A DNA stretch of 64,000 bases from Lutjanus erythropterus (GCA_020091685.1 CM034607.1:31370831-31434830); one strand, 5' to 3'; counted from the first letter of the stretch, positions 45,721-57,529 are shown. The notes: generated by a model from the letters alone, not told the origin. Made by a program: numbers and translations.

Positions 45721-46620
45721 ACCTGCTATATCATAACATTAGACATTCTGTATCAGTAGCATCTACATCCAAATTCAGGTACACAAATTGGATCAAAACT
45801 GAAAAGAAGTGGATCATAATTCTCTAGTTGAAAATGGCTCCTTGTACTGCATCAATGTTCTGATTTAAAATGTTTCTTCGCTTTCCAAATTGTTTCATTT
45901 TCTACCAGTTAGGTTAAAAACATCAAAATTGGTGTCCAATTTCACAACCTGAAGAAAGTTTAGCTGCTATAATATTCTCTGTGTCTGCAATCCTGTGAGG
46001 GTATTTGGATTGGGTGATGTCTACCAAATGGACAATGTCCACAGTTGCACATTAAGATGGACGATAGTATCTTTGCTGGGACCACTCAAGCCTGTCCTCG
46101 GACTTGTACAAGTAGCCACAACACTGATCTACTACTCTGCACATGTGGAAAACATCCTCCAAGTGGACACCAGAAAGCTGTATAAATTCAACTAAAAGGA
46201 GTCCATGGTGTCTGCAGTCCCTGATTGGCTCGTAGGCTACTTGTTGCCTATTTTGCATGGATATGAATACAGGTGTGCCTTGAGATTTTGGCTCGCCTGT
46301 GGGTGTTTAAGTCTGAAAAGTACTGCCTTAGAGAACATTAGATGAGAAGCTGAACTCACATTAGAACCTTGTTGCACTCCACCATTCATGGGAAATAAAA
46401 CCTCAAATCCTGCTAATGTGTCAGTCTTCCCACTGAGCCTCACAGTTCTGTGTTCATGTTAAGAATTACAATCCCCGAACTGCCACACAGTTTATGAAAT
46501 AACCCTAATCTGCTAATGCTATCCATGCCATGCCATGATGCCAATACTTGTAATGCTATTGTTGCCTGTGGCCTGCACATTGTGGCGCACACCATGTCCT
46601 GAGGTCTCCTGCAATCCCGT
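45721..46620. other. No firm feature
   Basis: Apart from the short repeat at 46278-46325, unique-looking DNA. The frames at 45995-46258 on both strands overlap and have no domain. Confidence 0.4.
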
Positions 46621-46690
46621 CTTTTTCTCCCCCCCACCCCTCCCACCACCACAGCTCCCCCTAGCTCCCCTTTTTCCCCTGCAGCCTCCA
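46621..46690 (-). other. C-rich tract, potential G-quadruplex on the minus strand
   Basis: C-runs of 7, 4 and 3 (46629-46644) with one-base gaps, then runs of 5, 4 and 4 to 46679. The minus strand fits the G3+ N1-7 quadruplex pattern within 46629-46644 by splitting the 7-base run. Confidence 0.5.
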
Positions 46691-48060
46691 AAAAAGAAAA
46701 ACAACACTGGCACGCGCTGCTGCCAAGCTCACATCCAGCCATGACAAACACTGCTAGCCGACATGCACGGCAAGGCAGGCAGGCAGGCATACAGACAGAC
46801 AGAGAACTACAGAGGAAACATAAAGATGGAGGGCTGAATTGAGCCCGGGGGCCTCCGGGGCTGTTGGTAAATGGAGGAGTTCAGTGGGAGGAGGGGTTCC
46901 TCTCTTCTTCCTCCCCCCACCCGTATCACTCCCCTCTGTCGTCTCTAAAACATGCACCGATGCTCTCCGTGCACAGCAGCAATGTGCAGCCGCACGATAA
47001 AGCGGCCAGGCGGGGATGAACAAGCTGCGCACACAAAAAGCAAACTTGCACACATTGGCTGATAGATATCTGTTTATCTTTTTACATGCTGTTTCCATTC
47101 TGCAAGTCACTGCTCTCTCTTCTCTCCCTCCATCCTTTCTCCCCAACTCTTTCCTGTCTGAGCTGCATCTGTGTGCTTCCTCTTCTCTCCAAGTCGAAGA
47201 GATTCTCAGACCGGTTAACTCACGGGCCGGATCAGAGTCCTGTTTGAGCTGCCCGTGACATCGCTGTGGGTTCGAATGGAGGTCATAACCTGTGGTGTGT
47301 GTCGTCCGTTTCCTCTCTCTGTCTCTCTCTCTTTTTTTTTAATTCCTCAGGACTGCTGGGTGTTTTTTTTCACCTTCAATTTAAGCGAAATAATGTGCAT
47401 GAAAAATACATCAGCTCCTTTTAACATATGCCTACAAGCTCAGTATTCCTCTATGCACACGGTCACACACAAATTGCTGAGAGCTACCACCCCCTGCGCC
47501 CACACACACACTCTAATCCACTTCAAACACATGCGCCTGACCTGGTTTTGACCTGCCCTGACCCCTATTTGTTTTATATCATCGTCTCCCTGTTTTAAAT
47601 CTTCCCGACCGACTCCGAACAGCAGACCCACCTCCCATAAATCCTCTCTGGACTAAATGTCAATGAAGTGCTACTTGAAAGTGTATGAAGGGGCGCCCAC
47701 ACTGAATCCCTCAACTAAATAGTGACAGAGAAATGGAGCTCCATCACAGCCCACGACCAAACTCGCTGATGAAGTGCATGTTGCGTCGTGCCTGTTCAGC
47801 GGCGCCGAGGTGAAGCCGGCAGATAAAGCGGTGGAAAATGGCAGCAGAGCGAGGTATGAAGTGTGCGGTGTCGGACGGCATTTTTCACAAAGTGACACAC
47901 GAGACCTCTCAGCTCGACTCGGGCAGCCAAGAAAATTCTCCCCCTTTGATGTAGTGCACCACCAGCAGCCCCCCCACGCACACTCCTTGGCGGTCGATGG
48001 ATTCATCTATCATCCCTTAAAACAGTGAAAATCGCCATCAAGGAGCAGCCTGAGGTGCCA
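46691..48060. other. Unique, CpG-richer block; no gene shown
   Basis: A (CAGG)n-like patch is at 46775-46788. 47215-47270 and 47800-48000 have more CpG than usual for the window (GCGGCGCCGAGGTGAAGCCG). Overlapping frames of 84-132 codons on both strands have no recognised domain. It could be a conserved element or an unrecognised exon; the sequence alone does not decide. Confidence 0.25.
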
Positions 48061-48730
48061 CAGTCGCAGCCAGGAAACATTTTTCAACCACCAGTTGGCA
48101 GACTTTGGTTAAAATTTCTATTCTACCTTTTTTTTAGACCAAAATTTGTTCATATATGCAGCTAAACCCCTGAAATGTATCCTGATTGACCCTTTTCACA
48201 TTGCCAGTGGACAAATTTGACTATTTTTTCTGATGTGCTGAGACTCAACTCGTGTCCGTGCAGGACAGCAGAGAGAAAAATGTCTTAACAAGTCACTGTG
48301 TGTTCAGCTGTCAGTACTTTTGCAGCTCATAACTGAATATCTGTGGTTTAAAATTTAGTTTCTCTCCTGTGTCGATGTTTGTACTTTCAGGTATCTGCTT
48401 TATTTTACTTTTTCATGTTCATATTCAGCTTTATAGGAGTCATATTAAGTTACTGCTGATGAAAACCAAACAGTTCTTGATTTAGATAACAAAATAACAG
48501 GACTTTTACTTTGAAGAATTCATAGGGAGTGTGTTTATCCTACCTTTTTAAGGATGCTTGACTAAAGACGAACACCTCATCAGTTAAAAACAAATCTTCA
48601 AGCCAGTGCAAACTCGGCCTCGCTAGACTGACACGAGTCAAGCTGAGCATCACATGTGTATGGATGAAAAAAATGTTATTTATACTGTTGCGTTTGTTTA
48701 AGAGACTGAAATGCCAGATTCCACTTGAGA
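48061..48730. other. No feature recognised
   Basis: Unique-looking AT-rich DNA. Confidence 0.4.
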
Positions 48731-49207
48731 CACAAGAGGAAAGTAACAGTAAAAAATACTTTACTTCCATACTTGAGTAGTTTTTAGCTTGAGTAATTAT
48801 TTTTCTGACAACATCTTACTTTTAAGCTCTACATTTTAACACAGGTATCTGTACTTCCTACTTTCAGAACAGGCTTATTGCTTCACTTTGAATGCATTTG
48901 AGGGAAAGTATTGATTTTTTTTCCTCAACGTCAAAACCAATTTTAACCTAAATGTGAGGGGGAATAACACAAAAAAAGATGACAAAAAATAATGTAAAAG
49001 ATGGAAGAGACAGAGAGGGAGACTCAAGGTCAGGATCAGTTAACTTTGGACAGAAACAGCAGATAATCTCCTTACTTTTATACTTTGCATACATTTCAGA
49101 GCCTGTACTTTTTACTTGAGAAAAAAGTTGAATTAGTACTTCTGCTTTTGACACAAGCATCTGTACTTCTACTTGAGTAAAGAATGTGTAAACTTTTGCC
49201 ACCTCTG
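48731..49207 (-). mobile_element. Second copy of the CAGAGGTGG-ended transposon
   Basis: The right end CTGTACTTCTACTTGAGTAA then AGAATGTGTAAACTTTTGCC and ACCTCTG is the reverse complement of the left end of 9336-9840. The left end (AAGAGGAAAGTAACAG) is decayed. Inside it reads ACTTGAGTAGTTTTTAGCTT and GGTATCTGTACTTCCTACTT, typical of the family. No transposase. Confidence 0.65.
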
Positions 49208-50290
49208 GATGCTCCACATGTGATGCTACAGCATGACCACTGCATACCTGATTATGCCACAGTGGGCTACGGGATCACACGTGAAAGCTCGACTGTGAAT
49301 TTGAGAAAGAAAAAGGGATTAGAGTTTAACTTTAAAAGACTGAACATCACATAAACATTGAAACATCTAAGCTTTAATACTGACAAACTGGGGTAGTCAT
49401 TCTTCAAACTGCATTTGAGGAACTAAACGTGACTGGTCACTGAAAACTGCAGGAGGGAATTAGCCTCCCTGGCAGACCCAAAAATCAGCATGACGTTGTT
49501 TGAATGTTGACAAAATGAACACAGAAATTACAACAGAAGTTACGAGATTACTTTTTTTTTTCCCAAACACGCTGCCATTATATCTGACTTCTCTCATGGA
49601 TGAATAAAGGATGTATCTATACATCTACATAAACTGTATTTTCCTTTTATTGAGACCTGATGATGGGCTGAGACATTATTTTCATGTTCTATTGTGACAA
49701 AACCAGGCAAGCCATTTTCAAATGATCTAGTTTACAGCACCTCAGCTTTCAGCTTGCACACTGGGCCTCGCTGTTTCCATTGTAGCCCTGCTGAATTATT
49801 TAGGCTGATAATATAAGTGCATTAGTACATTAAAATCACCTTGAATTATTTCCCAATGTAGAGCGCACAGATGCAGATGGCAGTAGCCTGCTCGCAGAAT
49901 GTCAGTTGCTGGTGAATTCTGCCTCAAACTGTTTCTTACCGGGCATTTCTGGCAACTTCAGCAGCAAAGCCAGTCTGATTTTGGATGATTTAAGATCCTG
50001 CTTGGATTGGAACATGCAGTACCAGCTGCTGTGGCTACAAAAAAGACTTTTCTGTTCTGACTTTTTTTTTTTTTTTCAAATGTAGGAAAGATAAATTACA
50101 GTTTATTCTAGCAAATGTACTAATTGTAAATTCATTCATTTATTGACTTTACCAGGCAGTAATTATTATTTTAATCCATTTCAGTTTCAGCAGCAGTTGG
50201 GCCTTGAATTTCATCATTTTAGGGGCAATGGTCAGTTTTTTTAGGCCAGGGAAGCAAGTCCATCAATTAAAACAATGATTTTAAGTCCAC
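49208..50290. other. Unique-looking, possibly conserved around 49760-50030
   Basis: No repeat is recognised except T-runs at 49551-49560 and 50063-50076. 49760-50030 has balanced, unskewed texture without long frames; conservation is a guess. Confidence 0.25.
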
Positions 50291-50395
50291 GGAAACCCAT
50301 TATTTTGAGATAGGTGATTATTTTTACATAATAACTCATGATTTTTGAGATAATAAGTCATTATTTTGAGATACTAATTATTTTGAGAATGTTTC
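50291..50395 (+). repeat. Degenerate AT-rich tandem repeat, ATTTTGAGATA unit
   Basis: ATTTTGAGATA or one-base variants occur at about 50302, 50341, 50363 and 50381, linked by AATAAGTCATT-like spacers. It resembles an AT-rich tandem seen in fish repeats. Confidence 0.55.
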
Positions 50396-50611
50396 TCATT
50401 ATAATGACTTCTTTTTTCCCATCATTTCAGTAACAGGCTTCCATAGAGGTAGCACATCCAGCAGAGTAATGACGTGTTAACAGAGACTCCAGTCTGCAGT
50501 GTAAACCACAGAATTTTAGAGTAACATCAGGCTTCATGATCAAAGGAAGTCTGTATCATGTCGATACTTCTGTCCATATTCACACGCTTTCTAATGTCAC
50601 ACTCGTCCTGA

Positions 50612-50613
<2 letters not shown>
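50396..50613. other. No feature recognised
   Basis: Short unique-looking spacer. Confidence 0.4.

Positions 50614-50650
<37 letters not shown>
50614..50650 (+). repeat. (TC)n microsatellite, 18 units
   Basis: Perfect TC run. Confidence 0.95.
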
Positions 50651-50653
<3 letters not shown>

Positions 50654-50777
50654 GCGTTTTTTTTTTTATGTTGTCCAATCAGAATTTCAACAAACAACAC
50701 TAGTGTCTAAAAGCGGTATTGACAGGAAAGAGGCAGAGGAGAGAATAGTGAAATCAGCTGGGGCAGTAGAGGCTATA

Positions 50778-50990
50778 GTTAGTTAGATGATCGAAAGAAA
50801 GTGAATTGCCAGTTATTTTAATAATCGATTAAACCTTTCAGTCATTTTTCTGTGCAAAAATGTCAAAACATTTGCTCTAATGTAAAGATTTGTTGCTTTT
50901 CCTTGTCCTTTATGATAGTGAATGACAAGTCTTTTATGATGAGTCTTTGGGTTTTTCACCGCTGGTTGGTTGGAATCCATGAAAAATTCA
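50778..50990 (+). mobile_element. hAT-like MITE, family 'CGATTAAT', left half
   Basis: TTATTTTAATAATCGATTAA, CTTTCAGTCATTTTTCTGTG, GTCAAAACATTTGCTC and TCCTTTATGATAGTGAATGA are typical of the left half of the family. Same orientation as copy 1; the right half is absent. Confidence 0.45.
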
Positions 50991-51737
50991 TGTCTACATG
51001 CTGCTTATGAATGCTTAAATACCAGCTATTGTTGGTTTGCCTTGGAGCCCAATTGTTTCCCGGTTAGTATCTTGATGTGCCACCAGTTCCTCTACAAAGA
51101 CCGAGGTTATGACTCATAATCATGTTTGTCCTTCATTGTGGCACTGGCAGGAAAAATCCTGTTTAGTGCACAGGCAGATTCTATTCAATGTTTATAATAA
51201 GCCAGCTGGAGGAAAAGGTCAGGAAATATACAGACCGTTTTGTCTCAAAATGCAAAGTGGGACAAAGAGGAAAAACAATCTCACTGAAGTAATGAGAGAT
51301 TCCTTTCCCGTTTCTTTGTCACGGAGCTGCTGAAAGAGCGAGATAGAGAAAGAGAAGAGAAAGAGTTTTCCACTGGGAACGTAACATTTAGCCTTGACTA
51401 CCCCACCAGCAAAACATCACCATCATTACCTTACTTATTTTCATTCATTACCAAGGCAACTTAAATATCATACACGTCTCCATCCCCACGTCTTTCTCCT
51501 CTAACCATTATCTGGTGTTTTCCCCTCTGAGCTTTGTGTTCCTCTGCTCCCTGGTGAATAAGGAAAGTAGCTCGGCTTCCTGGCCAAGAGGACGAGCCTT
51601 GGTGTGAACAATGAACTGTTGCAGCCGTGAAGCTCTGCACTACGAGGAATCATCATTTCCCTTTTATTAGATGTTACCTTATCTCTGCCAACACAGCAAA
51701 ACAACAATAGCACACAAGCAGCAAAGCTGGGGGCTGT

Positions 51738-51741
<4 letters not shown>

Positions 51742-51773
<32 letters not shown>
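51742..51773 (+). repeat. (TG)n microsatellite, 16 units
   Basis: Perfect TG run. Confidence 0.95.
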
Positions 51774-51774
<1 letters not shown>

Positions 51775-51896
51775 ACTACATTCATTCCTTTATGTACTAT
51801 ATTAAGGAAGTCCTCCTATTGACAGCTCTGTGCATAAATGTCCCTCACACTAAAATGAGACAACACTTGTACAGGAAGGCTTTTAAGCTGTCAGAG

Positions 51897-51921
51897 TGTG
51901 TGTGTGTGAGTGTGTGTGTGT
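51897..51921 (+). repeat. Imperfect (GT)n microsatellite
   Basis: GT repeats broken by one GA. Confidence 0.85.
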
Positions 51922-52131
51922 TTGTGCGTTACAGTACTCTCATTAGCATGTGGGGATGGGACGGCAATGATTCACGCTGCCTATTTTTGGTTAAAGCTTC
52001 AACACGTCCCCTCCTCCTCCTCCTCGTCTGCTGCCATTCCCCTCACCTTCTTTCTTTTATTGTCTTTCTTTCACTCCTCACATCGGCATCTTTCCCTTCT
52101 CAGTCTCTACCTCCCATTTCTATCTCTATAC

Positions 52132-52224
52132 TAGAGCTGCAAAGATTAATCAAGTATGAATTGATTATTAAATTAATCACCAACTATTCTGATCATTGGG
52201 TAATCAGTTTGAGTAATATTTTAA
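52132..52224 (+). mobile_element. hAT-like MITE, family 'CGATTAAT', left part of split copy
   Basis: AGAGCTGCAAAGATTAATCA and AAATTAATCACCAACTATTC match the left side of copy 1. The family sequence stops near GAGTAATATTTTAAA at about 52224 and resumes at 52787. Confidence 0.55.
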
Positions 52225-52786
52225 AGGAGAAATCTGTAATATGTATCCCACTGAAATCTCTATTGCAGACCAGAATGACTGTTTTGTATGTCTGTTTCAC
52301 ATTAATTAGAGTTCAAATTATTGCAGAATTTTTGCAGAATAAGTAAGTCTCTCCTTATGAATCATCAGAGATCATTAATAATCTTGTAGGAGGCGTTCAT
52401 GTTTATAACTGTTAAGTCGAGCAAAATGTTAATGGAGTTTGGCAGACGGTGAGACAGGTAGCCACTTAACTCATCGTCCAGAGAGTTATTTCAGAGCAGT
52501 GTGTTTGTGTTTTTGTTTAACTTTGATTTGACAGACAATTGACAGTCACAAACAGCTGATTGAGTTGCTATTGTCAACTTAGGAGGTTGCACACATCCTG
52601 CACTCCTGCAGAGCTCCTGCAGCCTGCCTGTCTCTGTCATGTCTGGGGTAGGACGGGGGTGGGAAACAACTCGCTTCATCTAATGATTGTATATTCAGCA
52701 GGATTACATCCATACAGTCTATGGTTCCAACTTGCTGTGCTAATTTTTGCACGTGCAACTGCTGCATATTTCTTCTATTAGGAAGT
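52225..52786. mobile_element. Probable insertion nested in the split MITE
   Basis: About 560 bp of different sequence sits between matched left and right parts of one MITE. No inverted ends or clear target duplication are visible. Its own class is unknown; frames inside have no domain. Confidence 0.4.
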
Positions 52787-52975
52787 CAAAGTTGTCTGAT
52801 TCCAGCCTCCTCTCTGACCATCTTTGGATTGTGGACAAGACATTTGAGCTCTCACCTTGGGCTTTGGGAGACAGTGATCGCCATGTTTCTCTCTCCGTTT
52901 TCTGACATTTTATAGATCAAACAACTAATCGATTAATTGAGGAAATAACAGGCAGATTAACCAACATGAAAAATA
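52787..52975 (+). mobile_element. hAT-like MITE, family 'CGATTAAT', right part of split copy
   Basis: GTCTGATTCCAGCCTCCTCT, GGATTGTGGACAAGACATTT, GAGACAGTGATCGCCATG and CAAACAACTAATCGATTAAT match the core and right half of copy 1 (12160-12350). Confidence 0.6.
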
Positions 52976-54149
52976 GCCCTACTCTGTCTCTATTTCTATC
53001 TAATCAATCTTTATTTCATTTTTCACTTTTCCTCCTTTTTTTTACCGATCCTCTTCCTATTTTTCAGTCCACTCTGGCATCTCTTTATTCCTCCTTTGCT
53101 CCTCTTTCTCTCATCATAGCTCATGATTAATGGCTCTCCTTTGACCTGTCACCACCTCCCGGCCAGCCGGTGTGTGTTTTGTGCATCTATGTGTGTGGGG
53201 TTTTTTTTGGACCAGATGCATGTAGAGATCTCTGTGTGTGAGTCTCTCTGAGCTCATAAGCGTCTCTGTCGGCCCCTTCCACCCACATGACCCTCCGCTA
53301 TCTCAACCGGCGCCAACTCGGGTTCCAGGCGACAATTAAATCGCCGCCCCAGAGGGCAGTCATCTGGCAGAAAACAAACGCACCTGCGACAGTCATGGCT
53401 CTGCAGAGGAATGACATATGCGCCCACCTGTCAGACAGGTCTGGCAGGGTTTGATAGCCTGGGTAGCGTTGCTGCACCGCCTGTCCATTACGTCCTGGCC
53501 CGCCTTCTTAGCTGCAGTGACTGTGGCTTCTCTTCCAGGCTTTAACAGGCAGGAGATTTGCACAAATGAAAAGTAAATCAATGTCTTAATCATTTATCTT
53601 TAATTATTTACCTCTAATTACTCCACAAAGTGTCTGAGGTGCATCTTTGTCCACTTTCAGCCAAGTTTTATTATCTAACCAAACATCCCATTCATACCTG
53701 GAAGCTGCCTGCTGCAACCCCAGCTCCCCTGCACCAGCTGCAGAGGGTCGAGTGCTTCGCTCAAAGGTGATTTGATGGTAATTGTCAAGGGCAGGCTTTT
53801 GTCAAACTGCCAGTGCCTTTTAAACGTTCAAGTCAATTAGAAGCGACCATGAGGTGGATGGAAAGCCACAGCTTCAGCCAGAGCCTGGAGCCTTTTAATG
53901 CAAAGGAAATCACTCTGTAGAGTCGACAACACTTTAGCTTTTTGGACCGCATGGTGTTCGCTGTCTTTTACTGCAGGATGACCAGTCACAACACAGAGAG
54001 GGAGTGTTTCAGGCTGCAGCTGACATATGACACCAGAACCACGACAAAAAATGGAGAAAGTGCCAGGAGGGGGGTTAGTGGTAATGTAACTGTTACTGCA
54101 TCACATAAAAACAGTTAAATGGCCAGAATCGATGCTGCATGACAGAGTT
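52976..54149. other. Unique, possibly conserved block (53260-53640)
   Basis: 53260-53640 has GC and CpG above average, no repeat, and short motifs such as CCCCAGAGGGCAG (53348), loosely like a CTCF core, and ACCTGTCAGACAGGT (53426-53440). Each may be chance. Minus frame 53393-53593 has no domain. Confidence 0.2.
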
Positions 54150-54640
54150 CAATGTTAATGTTTTTATTTCACTTGCCTGGTCAGAAATCTACTTGCCCAA
54201 ACATTTTTATTTGCTGTTGTTCAAATTGTTTTATCTATTGCCAGTTATCAAATAAAAACAAAGACTAAAGCTGTCTGTTTAATCTAGTGCAACTAATGAT
54301 TGTTTTCAGTATCCATTAATCTGCACATTATTTTGCAGATTCATAAATCAATCAATCAATTGTTTGGACTATTTTCACATCTGAAAATAGTTTAATATGA
54401 TAATAAATACAGAAAAGCAGTAAATCTCCATATTTGCAAGGACATAAAAGCATTTTATGACATTTTTGCATGAAAAACTACTTAAACAATTAATTGATAA
54501 TCAAAATAATTTAACTGTTTAATTAAGTTTTAAACACTTGCTTGGTCGGGCAAATGAGTTGTTAGATTTATTAGCCAGACATGTAATTTTACTTGCCCTG
54601 GGCAAGCTGGCAATCTTTATTGTTGAGCCCTGAATGACGC
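54150..54640 (-). mobile_element. Dispersed repeat interrupted by a MITE
   Basis: 54160-54215 (CACTTGCCTGGTCAGAAATC, TACTTGCCCAAAC) and 54535-54640 (CACTTGCTTGGTCGGGCAAA, TTACTTGCCCTGGGCAAGCT, GTTGAGCCCTG) belong to a fish repeat whose minus strand begins CAGGGCTCAACA. The MITE at 54290-54515 sits between them. The halves are direct relatives, so it may be either one element interrupted or two copies. Confidence 0.45.
54290..54515 (+). mobile_element. hAT-like MITE, family 'CGATTAAT', nested copy
   Basis: GTGCAACTAATGATTGTTTT, ATTAATCTGCACATTATTTT and ACAATTAATTGATAATCAAA are the family's terminal motifs. The core is deleted or diverged. Confidence 0.5.
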
Positions 54641-55985
54641 TGTAAAATACTGTTTGGCTATTCCGTGATACAATATATATATTTTTTTTTTTCTAAAATA
54701 ACATGCCACAAATTCTCAAAATATGTAAATATATGTAATATGTAATAATAGTGAATAAGTGTGTGAAGGCAAATCATAGAACAGCTAAAACAATAACATA
54801 ACTTTACTGTAACGCAGCCTTTAAAACCAGGAAAAGACAACGTTTATGTCATATCACAATATAAAATGTCTAATAAAAATATCATTATATTTCCTATTCC
54901 TATATGGAGGTGTTAGCGTGGTGCTAATGTGTCAAAACTAAGACTAACTTGGCTAACCTCGACAAACACTTCAACTGATGTGTATTTAACGTCGCAATTC
55001 GTCTGTGTACGTCAGCGACAGTTGTTAGAGGTCAGGAGGTTTGACGGACCTGACAGCTGAAAACTTAATGAACCAACTTTCTAAGTATTCGACTTTTTCA
55101 AAGAAGCCGAAGATCTAAAGATCTAACATCAAAGATCAAAGGACGCATTCTAATGTTACGGATACTGAGTCATCACTCACAAAAGTCAGGTGTAATTAGT
55201 TACACCGGTGTTATCTCAGATATCTCAGAGACAGATAAAAACCTCGACAAAGAAAAAAACTATCTACGAGGGCACTCGCAACTGCTGCACTTTACAAGTC
55301 ATCAACTTCCAAAAAGTAGTTGACAAGTCTATGAAACCACAACAATCACTGGAAGGAAGTGGAAAAAAAAATTTTCTTTTGGGTGAAATGACCCTTTACG
55401 GAGCATGCTGTCTTATGAGTTTATGATCACAAGGATGGACACAAGGAGCTTATCGTGTAACAGCTGCAGTATAGAAACAACATGTCCATCACAGCTGTTT
55501 TCTTAAAAATATACTTCCTCTGGATGTCTGTCAGGAGACGATCATCTCTGTCCAAACTTCAGGCTGTGAGCTGCAGCTCCGTCGACTGCACTGATGTTTC
55601 TGCTCTACTCCATGTACAGTACTTCAGTCTAATTTATCAAACTCATTGTTATTTTACACATACTGTTTCATTCTGATTAGTTGTTTTCGACATTTTCACC
55701 TCTTAAAACAAACAACTGGCTGCTTGTGAACCCAGTTATTACCAGTTGTGACCAGTTCAAACAAAGAGTGCTTCGTTGTTTTGTTTGAATTAATTTTGGA
55801 GGCCAATGAAAAGGTAAAATTATCCAAATCAGGGTCATTTTGTGTGACCCTTGTGTGTTTTTGTCTGCTTGTTAAATCCTGTTGATCGCTGGAAACCTGC
55901 CACATTTATCTTCACTGTAAAAACAAAGAAGTTGAGAAAACTCACTTTTATTTATCACTCACTCCTTTTTCTATCTGTACATTTT
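54641..55985. other. No feature recognised
   Basis: AT-rich DNA with TA-rich words at 54669-54760. Frames at 55208-55426, 55482-55676 and 55696-55905 have no known domain. GGGTGAAATGACCCTTTAC near 55380 is a common fish-repeat phrase but stands alone. Confidence 0.35.
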
Positions 55986-56075
55986 TTTAAGCTGCTGTCA
56001 TGTGAATTTCCCCAGTGTGGGACCAATAAAGTTTATCTTAGCTTGTCTTATATTATCGTATGTTGTCTTATCTTA
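55986..56075 (+). mobile_element. LINE 3' tail
   Basis: GTGAATTTCCCCAGTGTGGG then ACCAATAAAGTTTATCTTA, followed by TATTATCGTA and TGTTGTCTTATCTTA, is the typical 3' end of a fish LINE: 'tttcccc...ataaag' and a degenerate TATCT tail. No reverse-transcriptase remnant is seen upstream, so the copy is extremely 5'-truncated. Confidence 0.6.
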
Positions 56076-56879
56076 CAAAAAACACAAAAGTTGCAAGAGA
56101 GCAGCATTTTACTTTTAGGTAAAGCAAATAATCCTTAAATTTAAGCTGCATTAATGCAGATTGTTGATTTGAAAGCAATCAGATTCTTAAGTTAACTTGA
56201 TTTGAAAAAACCTTGTCAAAAAGCAATTTGTGTGTTGCCAATTGTTTTTTTTTCAGTTAGTCTAATAATAATCAGTGCAATTGCAAGACTTTAAGCACCC
56301 AATTGATGACAAACCAGCTTCACAGATCACTGTGCACAAATACGCATTTTGGGAGGTTTCTAAAACTCAATTTTCAAGTTTGTCTAAAGAAAAGTAAATT
56401 ATCTAAACAAATGATTGTAGGTCGGCAAAACTTTGTTTGGTTTATATCAAAACTTAAGAGTTTGATTCAAAACTCAACAGTCTAGTGAAGGCAGCGGCCT
56501 TGAAATTAAGAGTTTTTTGTTTTTTTTTACAGTATTGTGACTTCCTGTATGGGCCTCAAACCTCAGTTTGGGAACCACTACTTTAGATGCAAGTTATTAA
56601 ACAGTGACCTTTTCTTTTACCTGCCCATTTATTTTGAGAAACTGGATCAGGTACAAACACAATCTGTGTCAGTTCAGGTCCTGAGTCCTGCAGTTCATTC
56701 ATAGTGGAACAGTTATTATGAACAGTTATAATTACACTATCACTGTGGATGGCTTGTCTGCAGGTGCTAATGCTTTAAATGTGTTTTCAGTCCCGGTGAA
56801 AAATCACCCATGTTCAATCAACCTCTTCCAGATAAATAAAATGTCAGACTGTGTTTTATATGATAATTCGTCCATTTAA
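56076..56879. other. No feature recognised
   Basis: AT-rich DNA. CTCAGTTTGGGAACCACTAC at 56561 resembles a common fish-repeat terminus, isolated. Confidence 0.35.
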
Positions 56880-57430
56880 AAGCCCCAACACTTAATTACC
56901 ACAACACCTTCAGAGCTGCTGCAGTTTGCTCTTTAGGCTGCCAGAGCTTTAAATTTCACTCCTGCTCTCGTATGAACAAACAAGCCTTTGTGTGACATTT
57001 CCAAGCAGTCGATAATTAGGTTTATTGTGATATTCTGGTGCGTATAAGCATGCTGCTGCATTCAAAATAATGAGAACCTCTGCCTTAACACACAACCTTC
57101 AGCGCACTCCGAGCTCCGGCGGCCCCGTCTCGCCTCTACGGAAATCAATTGAGCATGGCCTGATACTATTTAGAAAAGCAGATGGCATGTCTAAATGCTA
57201 AACAGGAACTAATTTGTTCATTTCAGACCAACAATGTCAACAGCATATTACCCATTATGTCATTCATACTAGCAGGGCGATTGCACTCGGTCCACAGTGT
57301 ACATGATGTAGCCATCCTGAAGCTAACCACTCAACCAATTAGATCTCTATTAGGAATAAAGACTGTGACAAATTGAAATGTGTGAGGTATGAAGACCAAC
57401 TACATTCTGGGAAGTCATGCAGACAGTGGA
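56880..57430. other. Unique, possibly conserved non-coding block
   Basis: No repeats; mixed AT-rich homeodomain-like words (TCGATAATTAGGTTTATTGT at 57009) and a CpG-rich patch (57105-57140). This texture fits vertebrate conserved elements, but it is inference only. The frame at 57182-57376 has no domain. Confidence 0.2.
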
Positions 57431-57439
57431 GGCTCTGAC

Positions 57440-57457
57440 TTTTTTTTTTTTTTTTTT
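57440..57457 (+). repeat. Poly(T) tract
   Basis: T-run of about 18 nt immediately upstream of a retroelement-like fragment, possibly the reversed poly(A) of an insertion. Confidence 0.8.
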
Positions 57458-57529
57458 AAATGAGTCCCACTCCAGTAAATTTTGTAATTTCCGCCACAAA
57501 ACCACTTTTTTTCCACTTTTCCTTTGTCT

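Larger units (their letters stand above)
50991..52131. other. No gene; two GT arrays inside
   Basis: Unique-looking DNA interrupted by GT arrays (51742-51773, 51897-51921). A 201-codon frame at 51741-52346 opens on the GT repeat (Cys-Val runs) and is compositional. 52010-52110 is C/T-rich. Confidence 0.4.

Noticed and set aside
47671..48028. 84- and 111-codon antiparallel frames in a CpG-richer block
   Set aside because: Both strands are open at once and neither product is recognisable; more likely a CpG effect (fewer stop codons).
51741..52346. 201-codon plus-strand open frame
   Set aside because: Begins in the (TG)n array and continues through C/T-rich sequence and part of a MITE; no domain.
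53426..53440. Inverted repeat ACCTGTCAGACAGGT
   Set aside because: Seven-base arms with a one-base centre occur by chance a few times in 64 kb.
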